From Pseudomonas oryzihabitans NBRC 102199 (GTDB taxonomy: Bacteria > Pseudomonadota > Gammaproteobacteria > Pseudomonadales > Pseudomonadaceae): a stretch of 64,000 nt of DNA. The DNA is taken from positions 62,001 through 126,000 of the forward strand of contig NZ_BBIT01000002.1 of NCBI RefSeq assembly GCF_000730625.1. The letters are read 5' to 3'. Within the stretch, counting starts at the first letter, position 1. The number at the start of each line of letters is the position of its first letter. Made by a program: the position numbers and the translations under genes. Shown here in pieces: positions 7,872 to 17,237 of this stretch. Below the pieces are notes generated by a model. It was not told the DNA's origin and searched no databases. It saw only the letters and a program-made list of their open reading frames with translations.

Positions 7872-8342
7872 ATGAAGATCGGCGAATTGGCCAGGCGCAC
7901 CGATTGCGCCGTCGAGACCATCAGGTACTACGAGCGCGAAGGGCTGCTGAGTCCGGCGGCGCGCAGCAGCAGCAACTACCGCAGCTATGACGAAAGCCAG
8001 GTCGAGCGCCTGGTCTTCGTTCGCCATTGTCGGTCGCTGGACATGACGCTGGAGGAGATTCGCGCTCTGCTGGCCCTGCGCGATACCCGCGAACCCGGCT
8101 GCGCCCAGGTGGACGCCCTGATCGGCGACCATCTGCATCATGTCGAGGTGCGTATCCGCGAGTTGAATCAGCTGCGTGAACAGCTGGTGACCCTGAGGCG
8201 CCACTGCCAGGGAGAGGGCGAAGGGGACCGTTGCGGCATCCTGCGCGAACTCGGTCAGCCGGCGGCGCCATCGGCGACCACCGCCAGCTGCAGTGCGGCC
8301 GGGCACGCCCATGTGCCCGGCACCCACCGCCTGCATGACTAG
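7872..8342 (+). CDS. cadR: MerR-family regulator of CadR/PbrR type (Cd/Pb-responsive)
   Basis: This 156-residue activator-repressor has the MerR winged helix MKIGELARRTDCAVETIRYYEREGLL, RSYDESQVERLVFVRHCRSLDMTLEEI and LLALRD, then a dimerisation helix. Three metal-ligand cysteines at C77, C112 and C121 match the Cd/Pb-sensing CadR/PbrR group. The tail is rich in histidine (HAHVPGTHRLHD), as in P. putida CadR. ATG 7869 and 7872 are both possible; I prefer 7872 for its family match. CadR usually sits divergently to a CadA efflux ATPase, but none is adjacent, so its target promoter is elsewhere or includes its own. Confidence 0.85.
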   Translation: MKIGELARRTDCAVETIRYYEREGLLSPAARSSSNYRSYDESQVERLVFVRHCRSLDMTLEEIRALLALRDTREPGCAQVDALIGDHLHHVEVRIRELNQLREQLVTLRRHCQGEGEGDRCGILRELGQPAAPSATTASCSAAGHAHVPGTHRLHD

Positions 8343-8349
8343 CTAGGAA

Positions 8350-9681
8350 TCAGAGCGCCTCTGCCCAGAGGTCGTACTCGTCGGCGTCGGTGACCCGCAC
8401 CCAGACCTTGTCACCCGGCTTCAGCGGATTGGCGCTGTCGACGTAGACGTTGCCGTCGATTTCCGGGGCATCGGCATAGGAACGGCCAATGGCGCCCTGG
8501 TCGTCCACCTCGTCGATCAGCACCTCGATCTCGCGACCGATCTTGAGCTGCAGGCGCGCGGCGGAGATGGCCTGCTGGTGCGCCATGAAGCGCTCCCAGC
8601 GCTCCTGCTTGACCTCGTCCGCAACTGGCTCCAGGCCCAGCTCGTTGGCGGGTGCGCCCTCGACCGGCGAGTACTGGAAGCAGCCGACGCGATCGAGCTG
8701 GGCCTCGGTGAGCCAGTCCAGCAGGTACTGGAAGTCTTCCTCGGTCTCGCCGGGAAAGCCGACGATGAAGGTGGAGCGGATGGTCAGCTCCGGGCAGATC
8801 TCGCGCCAGCGCTTGATGCGCGCCAGGGTCTTGTCCTCGAACGCCGGGCGCTTCATGGACTTGAGCACCTTGGGGCTGGCGTGCTGGAAGGGGATGTCCA
8901 GGTAGGGCAGCAGCTTGCCGGCGGCCATCAGCGGAATGACGTCGTCGACATTGGGGTAGGGGTAGACATAGTGCAGGCGCACCCAGACGCCCATGCCCGA
9001 CAGCGCCTCGCAGAGCTCCAGCATGCGCGTCTTGACCGGCTGGCCGTTCCAGAAGTCCAGCTTGTACTTGAGGTCGACGCCGTAGGCGCTGGTGTCCTGG
9101 GAGATCACCAGCAGCTCCTTGACACCGGCCTTGACCAGGCGCTCGGCCTCGGACAGCACGTCGCCCACCGGGCGGCTGACCAGCTTGCCGCGCATGGAGG
9201 GGATGATGCAGAAGCTGCAGCTGTGGTTGCAGCCTTCGGAAATCTTCAGGTAGGCGTAGTGGCGCGGGGTCAGCTTGATGCCCTGGGGCGGCACCAGGTC
9301 GATCAGCGGATTGTGCTCCAGCTGCGGCGGCACCACCTCGTGCACGGCGCTGACCACCTGCTCGTACTGCTGCGGACCGGTCACCGCCAGCACGCTGGGA
9401 TGCACGCCGCGGATGTTGCCCTCGTCCACACCCATGCACCCGGTGACGATCACCTTGCCGTTCTCGGCGATGGCCTCGCCGATGGCGTCCAGCGACTCCG
9501 CCTTGGCGCTGTCGATGAAGCCGCAGGTGTTGACCACCACCACGTCGGCGTCTTCATAGGTCGGCACGATCTCGTAGCCTTCCATGCGCAGCTGGGTGAG
9601 GATGCGTTCGGAGTCGACGGTGGCCTTGGGACAGCCGAGGCTGACGAAACCGACCTTGGGGGCGGACGTTTGGATGGACAT
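8350..9681 (-). CDS. rimO: Ribosomal protein S12 methylthiotransferase RimO
   Basis: This 443-residue radical-SAM enzyme has three parts: an N-terminal UPF0004 domain from [16 protein letters not shown] with cluster cysteines in LGCPK, NTCGF and VTGCMG; the radical-SAM core with CxxxCxxC in [18 protein letters not shown] near residue 150; and a C-terminal TRAM domain. It adds a methylthio group to the conserved Asp of ribosomal protein S12. [11 protein letters not shown] and [10 protein letters not shown] distinguish it from MiaB. The length is usual. It is monocistronic, with a possible sigma70-type promoter at 9733-9761. Confidence 0.95.
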   Translation of the reverse strand: MSIQTSAPKVGFVSLGCPKATVDSERILTQLRMEGYEIVPTYEDADVVVVNTCGFIDSAKAESLDAIGEAIAENGKVIVTGCMGVDEGNIRGVHPSVLAVTGPQQYEQVVSAVHEVVPPQLEHNPLIDLVPPQGIKLTPRHYAYLKISEGCNHSCSFCIIPSMRGKLVSRPVGDVLSEAERLVKAGVKELLVISQDTSAYGVDLKYKLDFWNGQPVKTRMLELCEALSGMGVWVRLHYVYPYPNVDDVIPLMAAGKLLPYLDIPFQHASPKVLKSMKRPAFEDKTLARIKRWREICPELTIRSTFIVGFPGETEEDFQYLLDWLTEAQLDRVGCFQYSPVEGAPANELGLEPVADEVKQERWERFMAHQQAISAARLQLKIGREIEVLIDEVDDQGAIGRSYADAPEIDGNVYVDSANPLKPGDKVWVRVTDADEYDLWAEAL

Positions 9682-9732
9682 GGGCTAACCTCGGCGGGGC
9701 GCTCAGGAGGCGCCTTGATCAAAAAACGCGCG

Positions 9733-9761
9733 ATTCTAGCCATCTCTGCCGCTGCTTGGAA
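9733..9761 (-). promoter_or_regulatory. Possible sigma70 promoter for rimO
   Basis: On the minus strand, TTCCAA (9756-9761) and TAGAAT (9733-9738) are separated by 17 bases and lie about 50-80 bases upstream of the rimO ATG. The -10 is good and the -35 matches three of six consensus bases. Confidence 0.4.
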
Positions 9762-9931
9762 GGGGCAGGCAGGTCCTGGCGACCGCGCAGAGCTTTTTGC
9801 CGACCAAGGAGTCTATGGTGCTGGAAGCGCTGCGCTGAGAGGTTGCGCGCGCCACGCTACCGGCCTTTTCAACTTGATCCTGACGCCGCTTCGGCGCAGG
9901 ATTCGCCGATTTTAGACTCTAGGAGCCCTGC

Positions 9932-11824
9932 ATGAGCCGTCCGGAACACGAGCACGGTGGTAAAGCCCCTTCGGCCTTGGGAATGATCGTGCTCGCCACC
10001 GGTGTGGTATACGGCGACATCGGCACCAGTCCTCTCTATACCCTCAAGGAAGTCTTTTCGCCGCACTACGGCTTGCCGCTGAATCACGACAGTGTGCTCG
10101 GCATCCTGTCGCTGATCTTCTGGTCGCTCATCTGGGTGGTCACCCTTAAATACATCACCTTCGTCATGCGTGCCGACAACCAGGGCGAGGGCGGCATCAT
10201 GGCGCTCACCGCCCTGGCCCGGCGTGCCGCCCAGGGCTCGCCGCGCCTGGCCACCACCCTGGTGCTGCTCGGGCTGTTCGGCGCCGCACTCTTCTATGGC
10301 GACAGCATGATCACCCCGGCGGTCTCGGTGCTGTCGGCGGTGGAGGGCCTGGAACTGGCCTTCGATGGCCTGGAAGCCTGGGTGGTGCCCATCGCGCTGG
10401 TGATCCTGGTCGGCATCTTCGCCATCCAGAAGCGCGGTACCGCCACCATCGGCAAGTTCTTCGGGCCGGTGATGGTGCTCTGGTTCACCACCCTGGGCGC
10501 CCTGGGTGTCTATGGCATCGTCCAGCAGCCCGAGGTGCTCAAGGCCTTCAATCCCTACTGGGCGGTGCAATTCTTCGCCGATAACCCGGTGAAGGGCTTC
10601 ATCGTGCTGGGCGCGGCCGTGCTGGCGCTGACCGGCGCCGAGGCGCTCTACGCCGACATGGGTCACTTCGGCCGCAAGCCGATCGCCCGGGCCTGGCTGC
10701 TGCTTGTGCTGCCGGGGCTGGTGCTCAACTACTTCGGTCAGGGCGCGCTGCTGCTCGCCGATCCCGCGGCGGTGCGCAATCCCTTCTATCTGCTGGCCCC
10801 GGAATGGCTGCTGCTGCCGATGATCGGCCTGGCCACCCTGGCCACCGTCATCGCCTCCCAGGCGGTGATCACCGGCGCCTTCTCCATGACCCGCCAGGCC
10901 ATCCAGCTGGGCTACATCCCGCGCATGCAGATCCAGCACACCTCCAGCCAGGAGCAGGGGCAGATCTACATTCCGCTGATGAACTGGGCGCTGATGCTGG
11001 GCGTGATCTTCCTGATCCTGACCTTCCAGTCCTCGGCCAACCTGGCCGAAGCCTACGGCGTGGCGGTGACCGGCACCATGCTGATCACCAGCTGCCTGGT
11101 GTCGGCGGTGATCCTGCTGCTGTGGAAATGGCCGCGCTGGATCATGGTGCCGCTGCTGATCGGCTTCCTGCTGGTGGACGTGCTGTACTTCTCCGCCAAT
11201 GCGCCGAAGATCTTTTCCGGCGGCTCCTTCCCGGTGATCGCCGGTATCGTCATCTTCATCCTGTTGACCACCTGGAAGCGGGGCCGGCAACTGGTGGTGG
11301 AGCGCCTGGACGACGGCGCGCTGCCGCTACCGATCTTCATCAGCAGCATCCGCGCCCAACCGCCGTTCCGCGCCAAGGGCACCGCGGTGTTCCTGACCGC
11401 CCGTACCGACGTAGTCCCCCACGCCATGCTGCACAACCTGCTGCACAACCAGGTGCTGCACGAGCAGGTGGTGCTGCTCACGGTGCGCTACGAGGATCGT
11501 CCGCGGGTGTCGCGCGGCGAGCGCATGGAGGTCGAGGACTTCGGTGATGGCTTCTATCGGGTGGTGCTGCACTACGGCTTCATGGACGAACCAGACATTC
11601 CCCTGGCGCTCAGCCATTGCCCCTATCCGGGACTGGATTTCACGCCGATGCGTACCACCTACTTCCTCAGCCGGGAGACGGTCATCGCCTCCAAGCGCCT
11701 GGGCATGGCGCCCTGGCGCGAGAATCTCTTCGTCTTCCTGATGAAGAACGCCAACGGCAACCTGAGATTCTTCAAGCTACCGGTGAACCGGGTGATCGAA
11801 CTGGGTACCCAGGTGGAGATCTAG
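9932..11824 (+). CDS. kup: Low-affinity potassium transporter Kup
   Basis: This 630-residue protein has the Kup/HAK signature [17 protein letters not shown] near residue 26, then about 12 membrane segments in the first 430 residues and a soluble C-terminal domain. Other landmarks are [37 protein letters not shown] and [15 protein letters not shown]. It catalyses proton-coupled K+ uptake at the inner membrane. AGGAG precedes the ATG by 7 bases. It is a single gene closed by a bidirectional terminator. A small imperfect hairpin at 9878-9901 lies in its leader. Confidence 0.95.
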   Translation: MSRPEHEHGGKAPSALGMIVLATGVVYGDIGTSPLYTLKEVFSPHYGLPLNHDSVLGILSLIFWSLIWVVTLKYITFVMRADNQGEGGIMALTALARRAAQGSPRLATTLVLLGLFGAALFYGDSMITPAVSVLSAVEGLELAFDGLEAWVVPIALVILVGIFAIQKRGTATIGKFFGPVMVLWFTTLGALGVYGIVQQPEVLKAFNPYWAVQFFADNPVKGFIVLGAAVLALTGAEALYADMGHFGRKPIARAWLLLVLPGLVLNYFGQGALLLADPAAVRNPFYLLAPEWLLLPMIGLATLATVIASQAVITGAFSMTRQAIQLGYIPRMQIQHTSSQEQGQIYIPLMNWALMLGVIFLILTFQSSANLAEAYGVAVTGTMLITSCLVSAVILLLWKWPRWIMVPLLIGFLLVDVLYFSANAPKIFSGGSFPVIAGIVIFILLTTWKRGRQLVVERLDDGALPLPIFISSIRAQPPFRAKGTAVFLTARTDVVPHAMLHNLLHNQVLHEQVVLLTVRYEDRPRVSRGERMEVEDFGDGFYRVVLHYGFMDEPDIPLALSHCPYPGLDFTPMRTTYFLSRETVIASKRLGMAPWRENLFVFLMKNANGNLRFFKLPVNRVIELGTQVEI

Positions 11825-11841
11825 CCGAGCGCGAAAAGCGC

Positions 11842-11864
11842 AAAGGCCCCAGCAGGGGCCTTTT
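11842..11864. terminator. Bidirectional intrinsic terminator between kup and the convergent small gene
   Basis: A 9-bp stem (AAAGGCCCC / GGGGCCTTT) with an AGCA loop is followed by TTTTCTTT on the plus strand and preceded by A-rich sequence, so it can work for kup and, less strongly, for the minus-strand gene ending at 11871. Confidence 0.85.
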
Positions 11865-11870
11865 CTTTGC

Positions 11871-12176
11871 CTAGTTGAACACTGGCGGGGGGAGGGCGTC
11901 GGGATCGGTGATGAAGGGCATCTGCCAGCTGTCGAGGGTCTGGCCCCGGCTCTCCAGCTCGCTGCGTACCGTGCCGATGTAGCCGGCCAGGCGCAGGGGA
12001 TCGGCGTAGTCCGCTTCGCCGAGCTGTTCTTCGGTATAGAGCGTCTTGCCCTGGGCATCCACCACGCCCAGTGCCAGGTCATGGCCATCCGCACCGGACG
12101 ACACCACGCAGCCAAGGGGTTGGAAGGCATCCACCAGAATCTTGCTGGCGGCATCGGCGGAAAGCGGTGTGCTCAT
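11871..12176 (-). CDS. Hypothetical small protein (101 aa)
   Basis: The start at 12176 (MSTPLSADAAS) follows GGAG at a suitable distance; the upstream ATG at 12206 has no such site. The product is acidic, soluble and without membrane segments. It includes VVSSGADGHDLALGVVDAQG and ends SWQMPFITDPDALPPPVFN. One cysteine (C23) is present. I do not recognise the family. It is convergent with kup and lies 96 bases beyond the end of acvB on the same strand, after a hairpin, so it is probably transcribed alone. Confidence 0.6.
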   Translation of the reverse strand: MSTPLSADAASKILVDAFQPLGCVVSSGADGHDLALGVVDAQGKTLYTEEQLGEADYADPLRLAGYIGTVRSELESRGQTLDSWQMPFITDPDALPPPVFN

Positions 12177-12241
12177 GTCGGGGGTCTCCGTGGCTGTTGC
12201 AGCCATAGACCGCGGGAGACCGGCTCCTTGTTCCGGCCGTT

Positions 12242-12265
12242 CGTCCGGGCCCGCAGGCCCGGACG
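12242..12265 (-). terminator. Hairpin after acvB
   Basis: A perfect 10-bp GC-rich stem (CGTCCGGGCC / GGCCCGGACG) with a 4-base loop lies 7 bases beyond the acvB stop on the minus strand. There is no T tract. Confidence 0.5.
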
Positions 12266-12272
12266 GGATACG

Positions 12273-13547
12273 CTATTGCGGCGTACGGGCCTCGATGGCC
12301 TTGACCATGAAGTCGGCCAGCTTGTCGTAGTTCTCGTCGAAGTGGTGACCGCCCGGACGGCCCAGCTTCTCGCCCGGCTGGCCCGGCTGGGTGCAACCGC
12401 TGTCGTCCTTCTCTTCCTCGCCATAGACGCAGAACAGCTTGGCGGCGGGGATCTTGCTGGTTTCCGGCAGGGTGTCGGCTTCGTCACCCGGCTTGCCCAG
12501 CCAGCCTTCCACGGCGATCTCGAAGTTGCTCTTGCGGCTGAAGGCCAGCAGCAGCAGCGAGGTCACCTGGTCCTGATCCGCCTTGGGCAGGCGGTTGTAG
12601 ACCGCCGGCAGGATGTCTGCGCCAAAGGAGTAACCGGCCAGCACGAAGTGCTTGGCGTTCCACTTCTCGCGGTATTCCTGCATCAGGTTGGCCAGGTCGG
12701 CGGCCACCTGTTCCGGGCTCTTGTGCTGCCAGAAGTAGCGCAGCGCATCCACGCCCACCACCGGATAGCCCGCTTCGTTCATGGCCTGGGCGGAGAGCCG
12801 GTCGATGTCGCGCCAGCCGCCGTCACCGGAGTAGAAGATGGTCACCACGTCGGGATGGCCGGGCTTGACGTCGGGATCGGCCGGCATCTCGATGGTCGGG
12901 ATGTCGTTGTGCTGACCCAGCAGGCGGTTCTTGAGCTGGGTACGCAGCACCACCGGCAGGGCGGTGCCGTAGTCGGCGATGGTCAGGTCGGCATTGCTCT
13001 GCTGACGCACGAAGATCGCCGAATCATCGGTCGGATGATCGTTCCAGGCGATGTGCCACTGGCCGGCTGCCGCCTTGGCGGGCAGGGCGTCCGGGCAATC
13101 CAGGGTTTCCAGGTTGAAGCCGACGCTCAGGGCGGCGGCCTTCGGGTTGTCCTGGGTGGCCAGCCAGCGCCAGGCGCGGGCAGCGCCCGGGCCGATGCCG
13201 CCGACAAAGGTCGGCGCGCCGCTCAGCTGCTTGGCGGCGTTGGCGAAGTCGTCGTTCTGCGCCTGGCAGTTGTTGGAGACCTGGACCTCGTACTGGACGA
13301 TCTCGGCGCCGGTGTTGGTCGCCAGCCCCAGCAGATCGGCGTCCGCCAGCTGCAGATCCGCAGGTGTGGCCAGAACCACGCGAGCGTGTGGCTCGCCCTT
13401 GGGCGCGGCCATGGTCAGCAGGCGACCGTCCGGCTGCGCCATGACCTTGACCTGGGGCGCCGAGGGCCAGCGATGGAGCCACCACCAGCCGAGGCCCCCC
13501 GCGATCAGCAGGATGACGAGCAGTACTGCGAGTGCACGTTTCAGCAT
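12273..13547 (-). CDS. acvB: AcvB/VirJ-family aminoacyl-phosphatidylglycerol hydrolase
   Basis: This 424-residue protein has an N-terminal signal-anchor (about 5-24), so the alpha/beta-hydrolase domains face the periplasm. The C-terminal half carries the VirJ-family motif FYSGDGGWRDID (239-245 core) and the nucleophile elbow GYSFGAD with S307. C-terminal cysteines (FCVYGEEEKDDSGC) could form a disulfide. In P. aeruginosa the homologue next to mprF hydrolyses alanyl-phosphatidylglycerol and in Agrobacterium AcvB acts on lysyl-phosphatidylglycerol. Here it lies 7 bases downstream of mprF, so synthase and hydrolase are co-transcribed. The N-terminal half looks like a degenerate copy of the same fold. 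Confidence 0.85.
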   Translation of the reverse strand: MLKRALAVLLVILLIAGGLGWWWLHRWPSAPQVKVMAQPDGRLLTMAAPKGEPHARVVLATPADLQLADADLLGLATNTGAEIVQYEVQVSNNCQAQNDDFANAAKQLSGAPTFVGGIGPGAARAWRWLATQDNPKAAALSVGFNLETLDCPDALPAKAAAGQWHIAWNDHPTDDSAIFVRQQSNADLTIADYGTALPVVLRTQLKNRLLGQHNDIPTIEMPADPDVKPGHPDVVTIFYSGDGGWRDIDRLSAQAMNEAGYPVVGVDALRYFWQHKSPEQVAADLANLMQEYREKWNAKHFVLAGYSFGADILPAVYNRLPKADQDQVTSLLLLAFSRKSNFEIAVEGWLGKPGDEADTLPETSKIPAAKLFCVYGEEEKDDSGCTQPGQPGEKLGRPGGHHFDENYDKLADFMVKAIEARTPQ

Positions 13548-13554
13548 AGGAGTC

Positions 13555-16212
13555 TCAACGTTTGACCAGGCCGGTATAACCCCCGGCGATTAGGGCGGCG
13601 GTATCGGCGAAGGCGACCAGGGGATCCAGGCCAGCGGGGACCGCCATGTAGCGCGGTTCCCATTCCGGATCGAACTTGTCCTTGAAGCGGCGCAGCCCCT
13701 GGAAGTTATAGAACTGTTCGCCACGTCTGAACACCATGGCGCCCAGGCGCTGGGTGATGGGGGCGCCGCGGCGGGGATGCAGGCCGGCCAGCGGGACCAT
13801 GCCCAGCGAGAAGCGCGCGAAGCCGGCGGCCTTGAAGTGCAGGATCAGCCCGAGCATGAGGAATTCCATGGTCTGCTTGGGCGCATCCGCGGTGACCCGC
13901 ATCAGGTCGATGCTGGCCAGATCCGGGCGTTCGGTCTCCAGGAGGTTGGCGAAGGCCACCGCCTTGCCCTGGAAGCGCACCACGGCGATGCGGAAGTGCC
14001 TGAGATAGGTCGGATCGAAGCGACCCAGGGAAAAGCCCTTCTCGCGCACCTGCTTGCTTTCCAGCCAGACGTCGGAGATGGCCTTGAGCTCGTCCAGGGG
14101 CGCCTCGCCCGGGGCGTGGAATTCGATGGCCAGGCCATCGCGCTGACCACGATTCCAGGTGTATCTGAGGTCCTTCTTGCCCTTGCTGTCGAGATCGAAG
14201 GCATGCAGGTCGACCCGCGCCTCTTCGCCGAGTTTGAGCGCGGTGAGGCCGATGTCCATGTAAAAGGGCAGGTTCTCCGCCCGTACCTGGTAGAACACCG
14301 GTCGTGCATGGTGCAGGTCGCAGAGGTCGCGAAATTTCCAGATCAGCTCGGCACGGGGCTGGGAGCGGCCGATGGGATCGAATAGGGCGATCAGGCTGCG
14401 GCCCCGCCGTCCGTACATCAGGAAGGCATCGTCGCTTTCGTGGAAGAGCAGGGCCTTGTCGCCGGTCATCACCAGGCCGCCATCCGGCTGGCTGGACTTG
14501 CGCACGATGCCGAAGGCGCGCTCGAGCTCGGCGCCGGTGGGCGCTTCGATGGGCGGTGGCGCGGCGCGCAGCAGCCAGCCCAGGGCGATGATCAGCAGCA
14601 GGACGGAGCTGCCCAGGGCGGCACGCAGGCCGCGCGGGGCATCGGCATCCAGCGCGAATTGCCACCACAGACGCGTTTCGTAGGGGACATCCTGGTAGGC
14701 GAACAGCAGCAGCCACACCGAGGCGGCGACCACGCAGATGCTGGCGGTCACGTACAGCGGCGAGAAGGGCTGTTCCATCAGCCGGCTGCGGCGATAGAAG
14801 GATTTACGAAAGATGGCAAGCAGCGCGGCCGTCATCGCCAGAATGGAGGCTTCCTCCCAGTCGAAACCTTTCAACAGGGACAGCAGGCAGCCCAGCAGCA
14901 GCAAAACCAAGGTCACCGCCCAAGCCGCGGAAAGGCGCCGGCGCAATCCCTGCGCCAGCAATAGACAGACGACGCCGATCAGGCTCGCGCCCAGGTGGGA
15001 GGCATCGATCAGCCGCTGGGGGAGCAGGAAGTCCATGCCCTCCAGGCGGGTGTCTATTTCAGGGGTGACCCCAGAAAAAAGCAGCACCACCCCAGAAAAA
15101 AAAACCAGGATGGCGAGGATGGGGGCGGCCAGGCCTGAGGCGACCCGTACGGCCGGGCTGTTCGACAGCAGGCGCCGGCCTTCGCTGAACAGCAGCACCA
15201 GGCAGGCGATCACGAACGGCAGTAACACATAGAAGAGGCGGTAGACCACCAGCGCCGCGGCTAGCTGCGCGGCGCCCAGCTCATTGGCGAAGGCGGCCAG
15301 CAGTACCGCTTCGAACACGCCGACACCGCCTGGAACATGGCTGAGCACCCCGGCGGCCAGGGCCAGCAGGTAGACCAGCAGGAAGGCACCGAAGGGCGGC
15401 GCCGTGGGCAGCAATAGATAGAGCACCATCGAGGCGGCGGTCACGTCGAGGATGGTGATCACCAGCTGCAGCACGGACAGCCGCAGGGTCGGCAGGCGCA
15501 GGGCGCGCTTGCCGATGCGGAAGTGCAGGGCATGGGCGCAGGGCTGCTCGGGCGCGCGCCAGCGACGCAGCGCCAGGATGCCCACGGCATAGCCGATCAG
15601 GATCAGGGCAGCCACCGTGACGATGACAGCTTCCGGCACGCGCAGGGCCTGGGTGGAGGCCGGCAGGTTGGTCAGGGCGGCGATGGCGGCCAGCGGCGGC
15701 AGGGCGGTGCCCAGCGCCAGACTGGAGAATACCGTCATCTGCGCCACTTCCAGGGCACTGAGCCCCTGACGGGCATAGAGGCGATAGCGCACCGAGCCGC
15801 CGGACAGCATGGACAGGCCGATCGCGTTGCCGATGGCGAAGGCGGTAAGACCACCCATGGTCCAGGTTCGGGCCGGCAAATTGACGTCGGCGAAGCGCAT
15901 GGCCGACCACTCGTAACCGAGCAGGATGGTGAAACCGGCGGCCGCGGCGATGAGGGCGCCGATCAGCGAGGAATGGGGGATATCGTGGAGGGCATCGTGA
16001 AGGGCTTCGCCATCGATGCTGCTGAGCAGGTGCCAGCAGACCACCAAGGCGGCGGCGAACAGTACCAGGGTGACGCCCAGTTCGATGGGTTGTCGATAGG
16101 CCGTCAACCGCTCCAGAAGGCGCCAGGGTAGCGCTTGAGGGGGCGCTACGGGGTGGTCCGCAGGGGATGCCGGCTTCGAGGAGACCTCTTTGGCTGGATC
16201 AGGTGCAGTCAT
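13555..16212 (-). CDS. mprF: Bifunctional aminoacyl-phosphatidylglycerol synthase/flippase MprF
   Basis: This 885-residue protein has a long N-terminal membrane region (about residues 35-550, some 13-14 helices; includes LSGGSVRYRLYARQGLSALE and HVPGGVGVFEAVLL) that flips the lipid. The cytosolic DUF2156 synthase domain (about 575-870; includes DKALLFHESDDAFLMYGR, LLETERPDLASIDLMR) transfers Ala or Lys from aminoacyl-tRNA to phosphatidylglycerol. The modified lipid lowers surface negative charge and gives resistance to cationic peptides and acid. GAGGAG lies 7 bases before the ATG. The neighbour acvB provides turnover. The amino acid specificity cannot be read from the sequence; the P. aeruginosa homologue uses alanine. 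Confidence 0.93.
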   Translation of the reverse strand: MTAPDPAKEVSSKPASPADHPVAPPQALPWRLLERLTAYRQPIELGVTLVLFAAALVVCWHLLSSIDGEALHDALHDIPHSSLIGALIAAAAGFTILLGYEWSAMRFADVNLPARTWTMGGLTAFAIGNAIGLSMLSGGSVRYRLYARQGLSALEVAQMTVFSSLALGTALPPLAAIAALTNLPASTQALRVPEAVIVTVAALILIGYAVGILALRRWRAPEQPCAHALHFRIGKRALRLPTLRLSVLQLVITILDVTAASMVLYLLLPTAPPFGAFLLVYLLALAAGVLSHVPGGVGVFEAVLLAAFANELGAAQLAAALVVYRLFYVLLPFVIACLVLLFSEGRRLLSNSPAVRVASGLAAPILAILVFFSGVVLLFSGVTPEIDTRLEGMDFLLPQRLIDASHLGASLIGVVCLLLAQGLRRRLSAAWAVTLVLLLLGCLLSLLKGFDWEEASILAMTAALLAIFRKSFYRRSRLMEQPFSPLYVTASICVVAASVWLLLFAYQDVPYETRLWWQFALDADAPRGLRAALGSSVLLLIIALGWLLRAAPPPIEAPTGAELERAFGIVRKSSQPDGGLVMTGDKALLFHESDDAFLMYGRRGRSLIALFDPIGRSQPRAELIWKFRDLCDLHHARPVFYQVRAENLPFYMDIGLTALKLGEEARVDLHAFDLDSKGKKDLRYTWNRGQRDGLAIEFHAPGEAPLDELKAISDVWLESKQVREKGFSLGRFDPTYLRHFRIAVVRFQGKAVAFANLLETERPDLASIDLMRVTADAPKQTMEFLMLGLILHFKAAGFARFSLGMVPLAGLHPRRGAPITQRLGAMVFRRGEQFYNFQGLRRFKDKFDPEWEPRYMAVPAGLDPLVAFADTAALIAGGYTGLVKR

Positions 16213-16365
16213 GCAAACTCCTCTAGACAGGAACGCGCGTCAGATTACTGGTCGCGCGCGGTTTGCCAAGCCTTGTACAGATAAAAAAGCTCTATACCAA
16301 CCTTTGTAGCTCTTGCAGCTGCCAAGTTCGCACCGCTTGGATCTGACCTGGGTCAAATTCAGCGC

Positions 16366-16394
16366 AAAAAAAAACCACTCAAGAGAGTGGTTTT
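16366..16394 (-). terminator. Intrinsic terminator of tRNA-fMet
   Basis: A 10-bp stem (AAAACCACTC / GAGTGGTTTT) with a 4-base loop lies 8 bases beyond the tRNA 3' end. On the minus strand it runs into an uninterrupted run of nine T. On the plus strand it is followed by TT, so the main direction is minus. Confidence 0.9.
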
Positions 16395-16402
16395 TTCGAA
16401 TT

Positions 16403-16479
<77 letters not shown>

Positions 16480-16492
16480 TCCGATGGGGCTC

Positions 16493-16520
16493 AGTATAGG
16501 GCCAAGAAAAAATTCGTCAA
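16493..16520 (-). promoter_or_regulatory. Strong sigma70 promoter of tRNA-fMet with GC-rich discriminator
   Basis: On the minus strand TTGACG (16515-16520) and TATACT (16493-16498) are separated by 16 bases, with an AT-rich spacer and AT-rich upstream sequence like an UP element. The bases after the -10 (GAGCCCC) form a GC-rich discriminator, typical of stable-RNA promoters under stringent control. Confidence 0.8.
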
Positions 16521-16568
16521 GAAAAATTTAATAGCGATCAAAGGCTTATTTACCAAGCAGGGGCGGGC

Positions 16569-16715
16569 CTACTTGTCGCCGTCGCTTTTCTGCATCTGCA
16601 CGGATGCCTTTTCACCGCTCGAGCGATTCTGTTGATCCGACTGGTCGCGATCGAAGCAGCCACCCAGCATGAGGCTGAGGAGCAGGGCGGAGGACAGGAG
16701 TAGAGGGCGTTTCAT
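16569..16715 (-). CDS. Small lipoprotein (48 aa)
   Basis: The ATG at 16715 is preceded by AGGAG at 7 bases. The 48 codons encode a type II signal (PLLLSSALLLSLMLGGC, lipidated C20) and a short hydrophilic tail of 28 residues ending MQKSDGDK. The lipobox LGGC and the ribosome site make it credible despite its length. Function unknown; it should be anchored in the envelope. It lies upstream of tRNA-fMet on the same strand but has its own unit. Confidence 0.7.
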   Translation of the reverse strand: MKRPLLLSSALLLSLMLGGCFDRDQSDQQNRSSGEKASVQMQKSDGDK

Positions 16716-16887
16716 GAGGGTTCTCCTAGAGGTACGTCCTCAGTCGACCTGTCCTGGCGGCAAAGAGTCCGGAAACCCGATGAGAGTGCCTCTTCGATCA
16801 AGTGAGAAGGTGATAGCAAAACGCCGCTAAGCGGTTAAGGCGGGTGGTGGCCATGTGCTATCCTCGATGAGTGTTATGGAGAACCTC

Positions 16888-17214
16888 ATGCAGCCTTCCC
16901 AGGATTCGAGTTGTCTGGATCAGCGCATCATGCGCGTGATGGATCACGATATAGCGACACTGGTCGCCCAGTTGTGCAATCTTTCCCTGGCGCTGACCGG
17001 CAGCAGTGCCAAAGGCGCGGCGGAGATGGCACTTCAGGTCGTGGAGAAAGTCGAATTGCTCGTCGACGACATGCAGACGCTCCGCGCCGCTGCGCAGGAA
17101 TTGCTGGACACCACGTCCCGCCATGTTCGCTCCGGCCATATAGAAGATCGGACCGCCATCGCCGGCGACGAGAGTGCACCTTTCGACGATGGGCAGCGCG
17201 ACCGGACCGTTTGA
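16888..17214 (+). CDS. Hypothetical helical protein (108 aa)
   Basis: The start at 16888 follows GGAG at 8 bases; in-frame GTG 16855 and ATG 16876 are less well placed. The product is predicted largely alpha-helical with heptad-like leucines and valines from about residue 15 to 80 (IATLVAQLCNLSLALTGS, LQVVEKVELLVDDMQTL), then a polar tail. No motif is recognised. A second small gene starts 23 bases after its stop, so the two are probably an operon. dinB follows, but behind its own LexA box. Confidence 0.6.
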   Translation: MQPSQDSSCLDQRIMRVMDHDIATLVAQLCNLSLALTGSSAKGAAEMALQVVEKVELLVDDMQTLRAAAQELLDTTSRHVRSGHIEDRTAIAGDESAPFDDGQRDRTV

Positions 17215-17237
17215 CCAGGAAAGTCCAAGGGGCCGCC

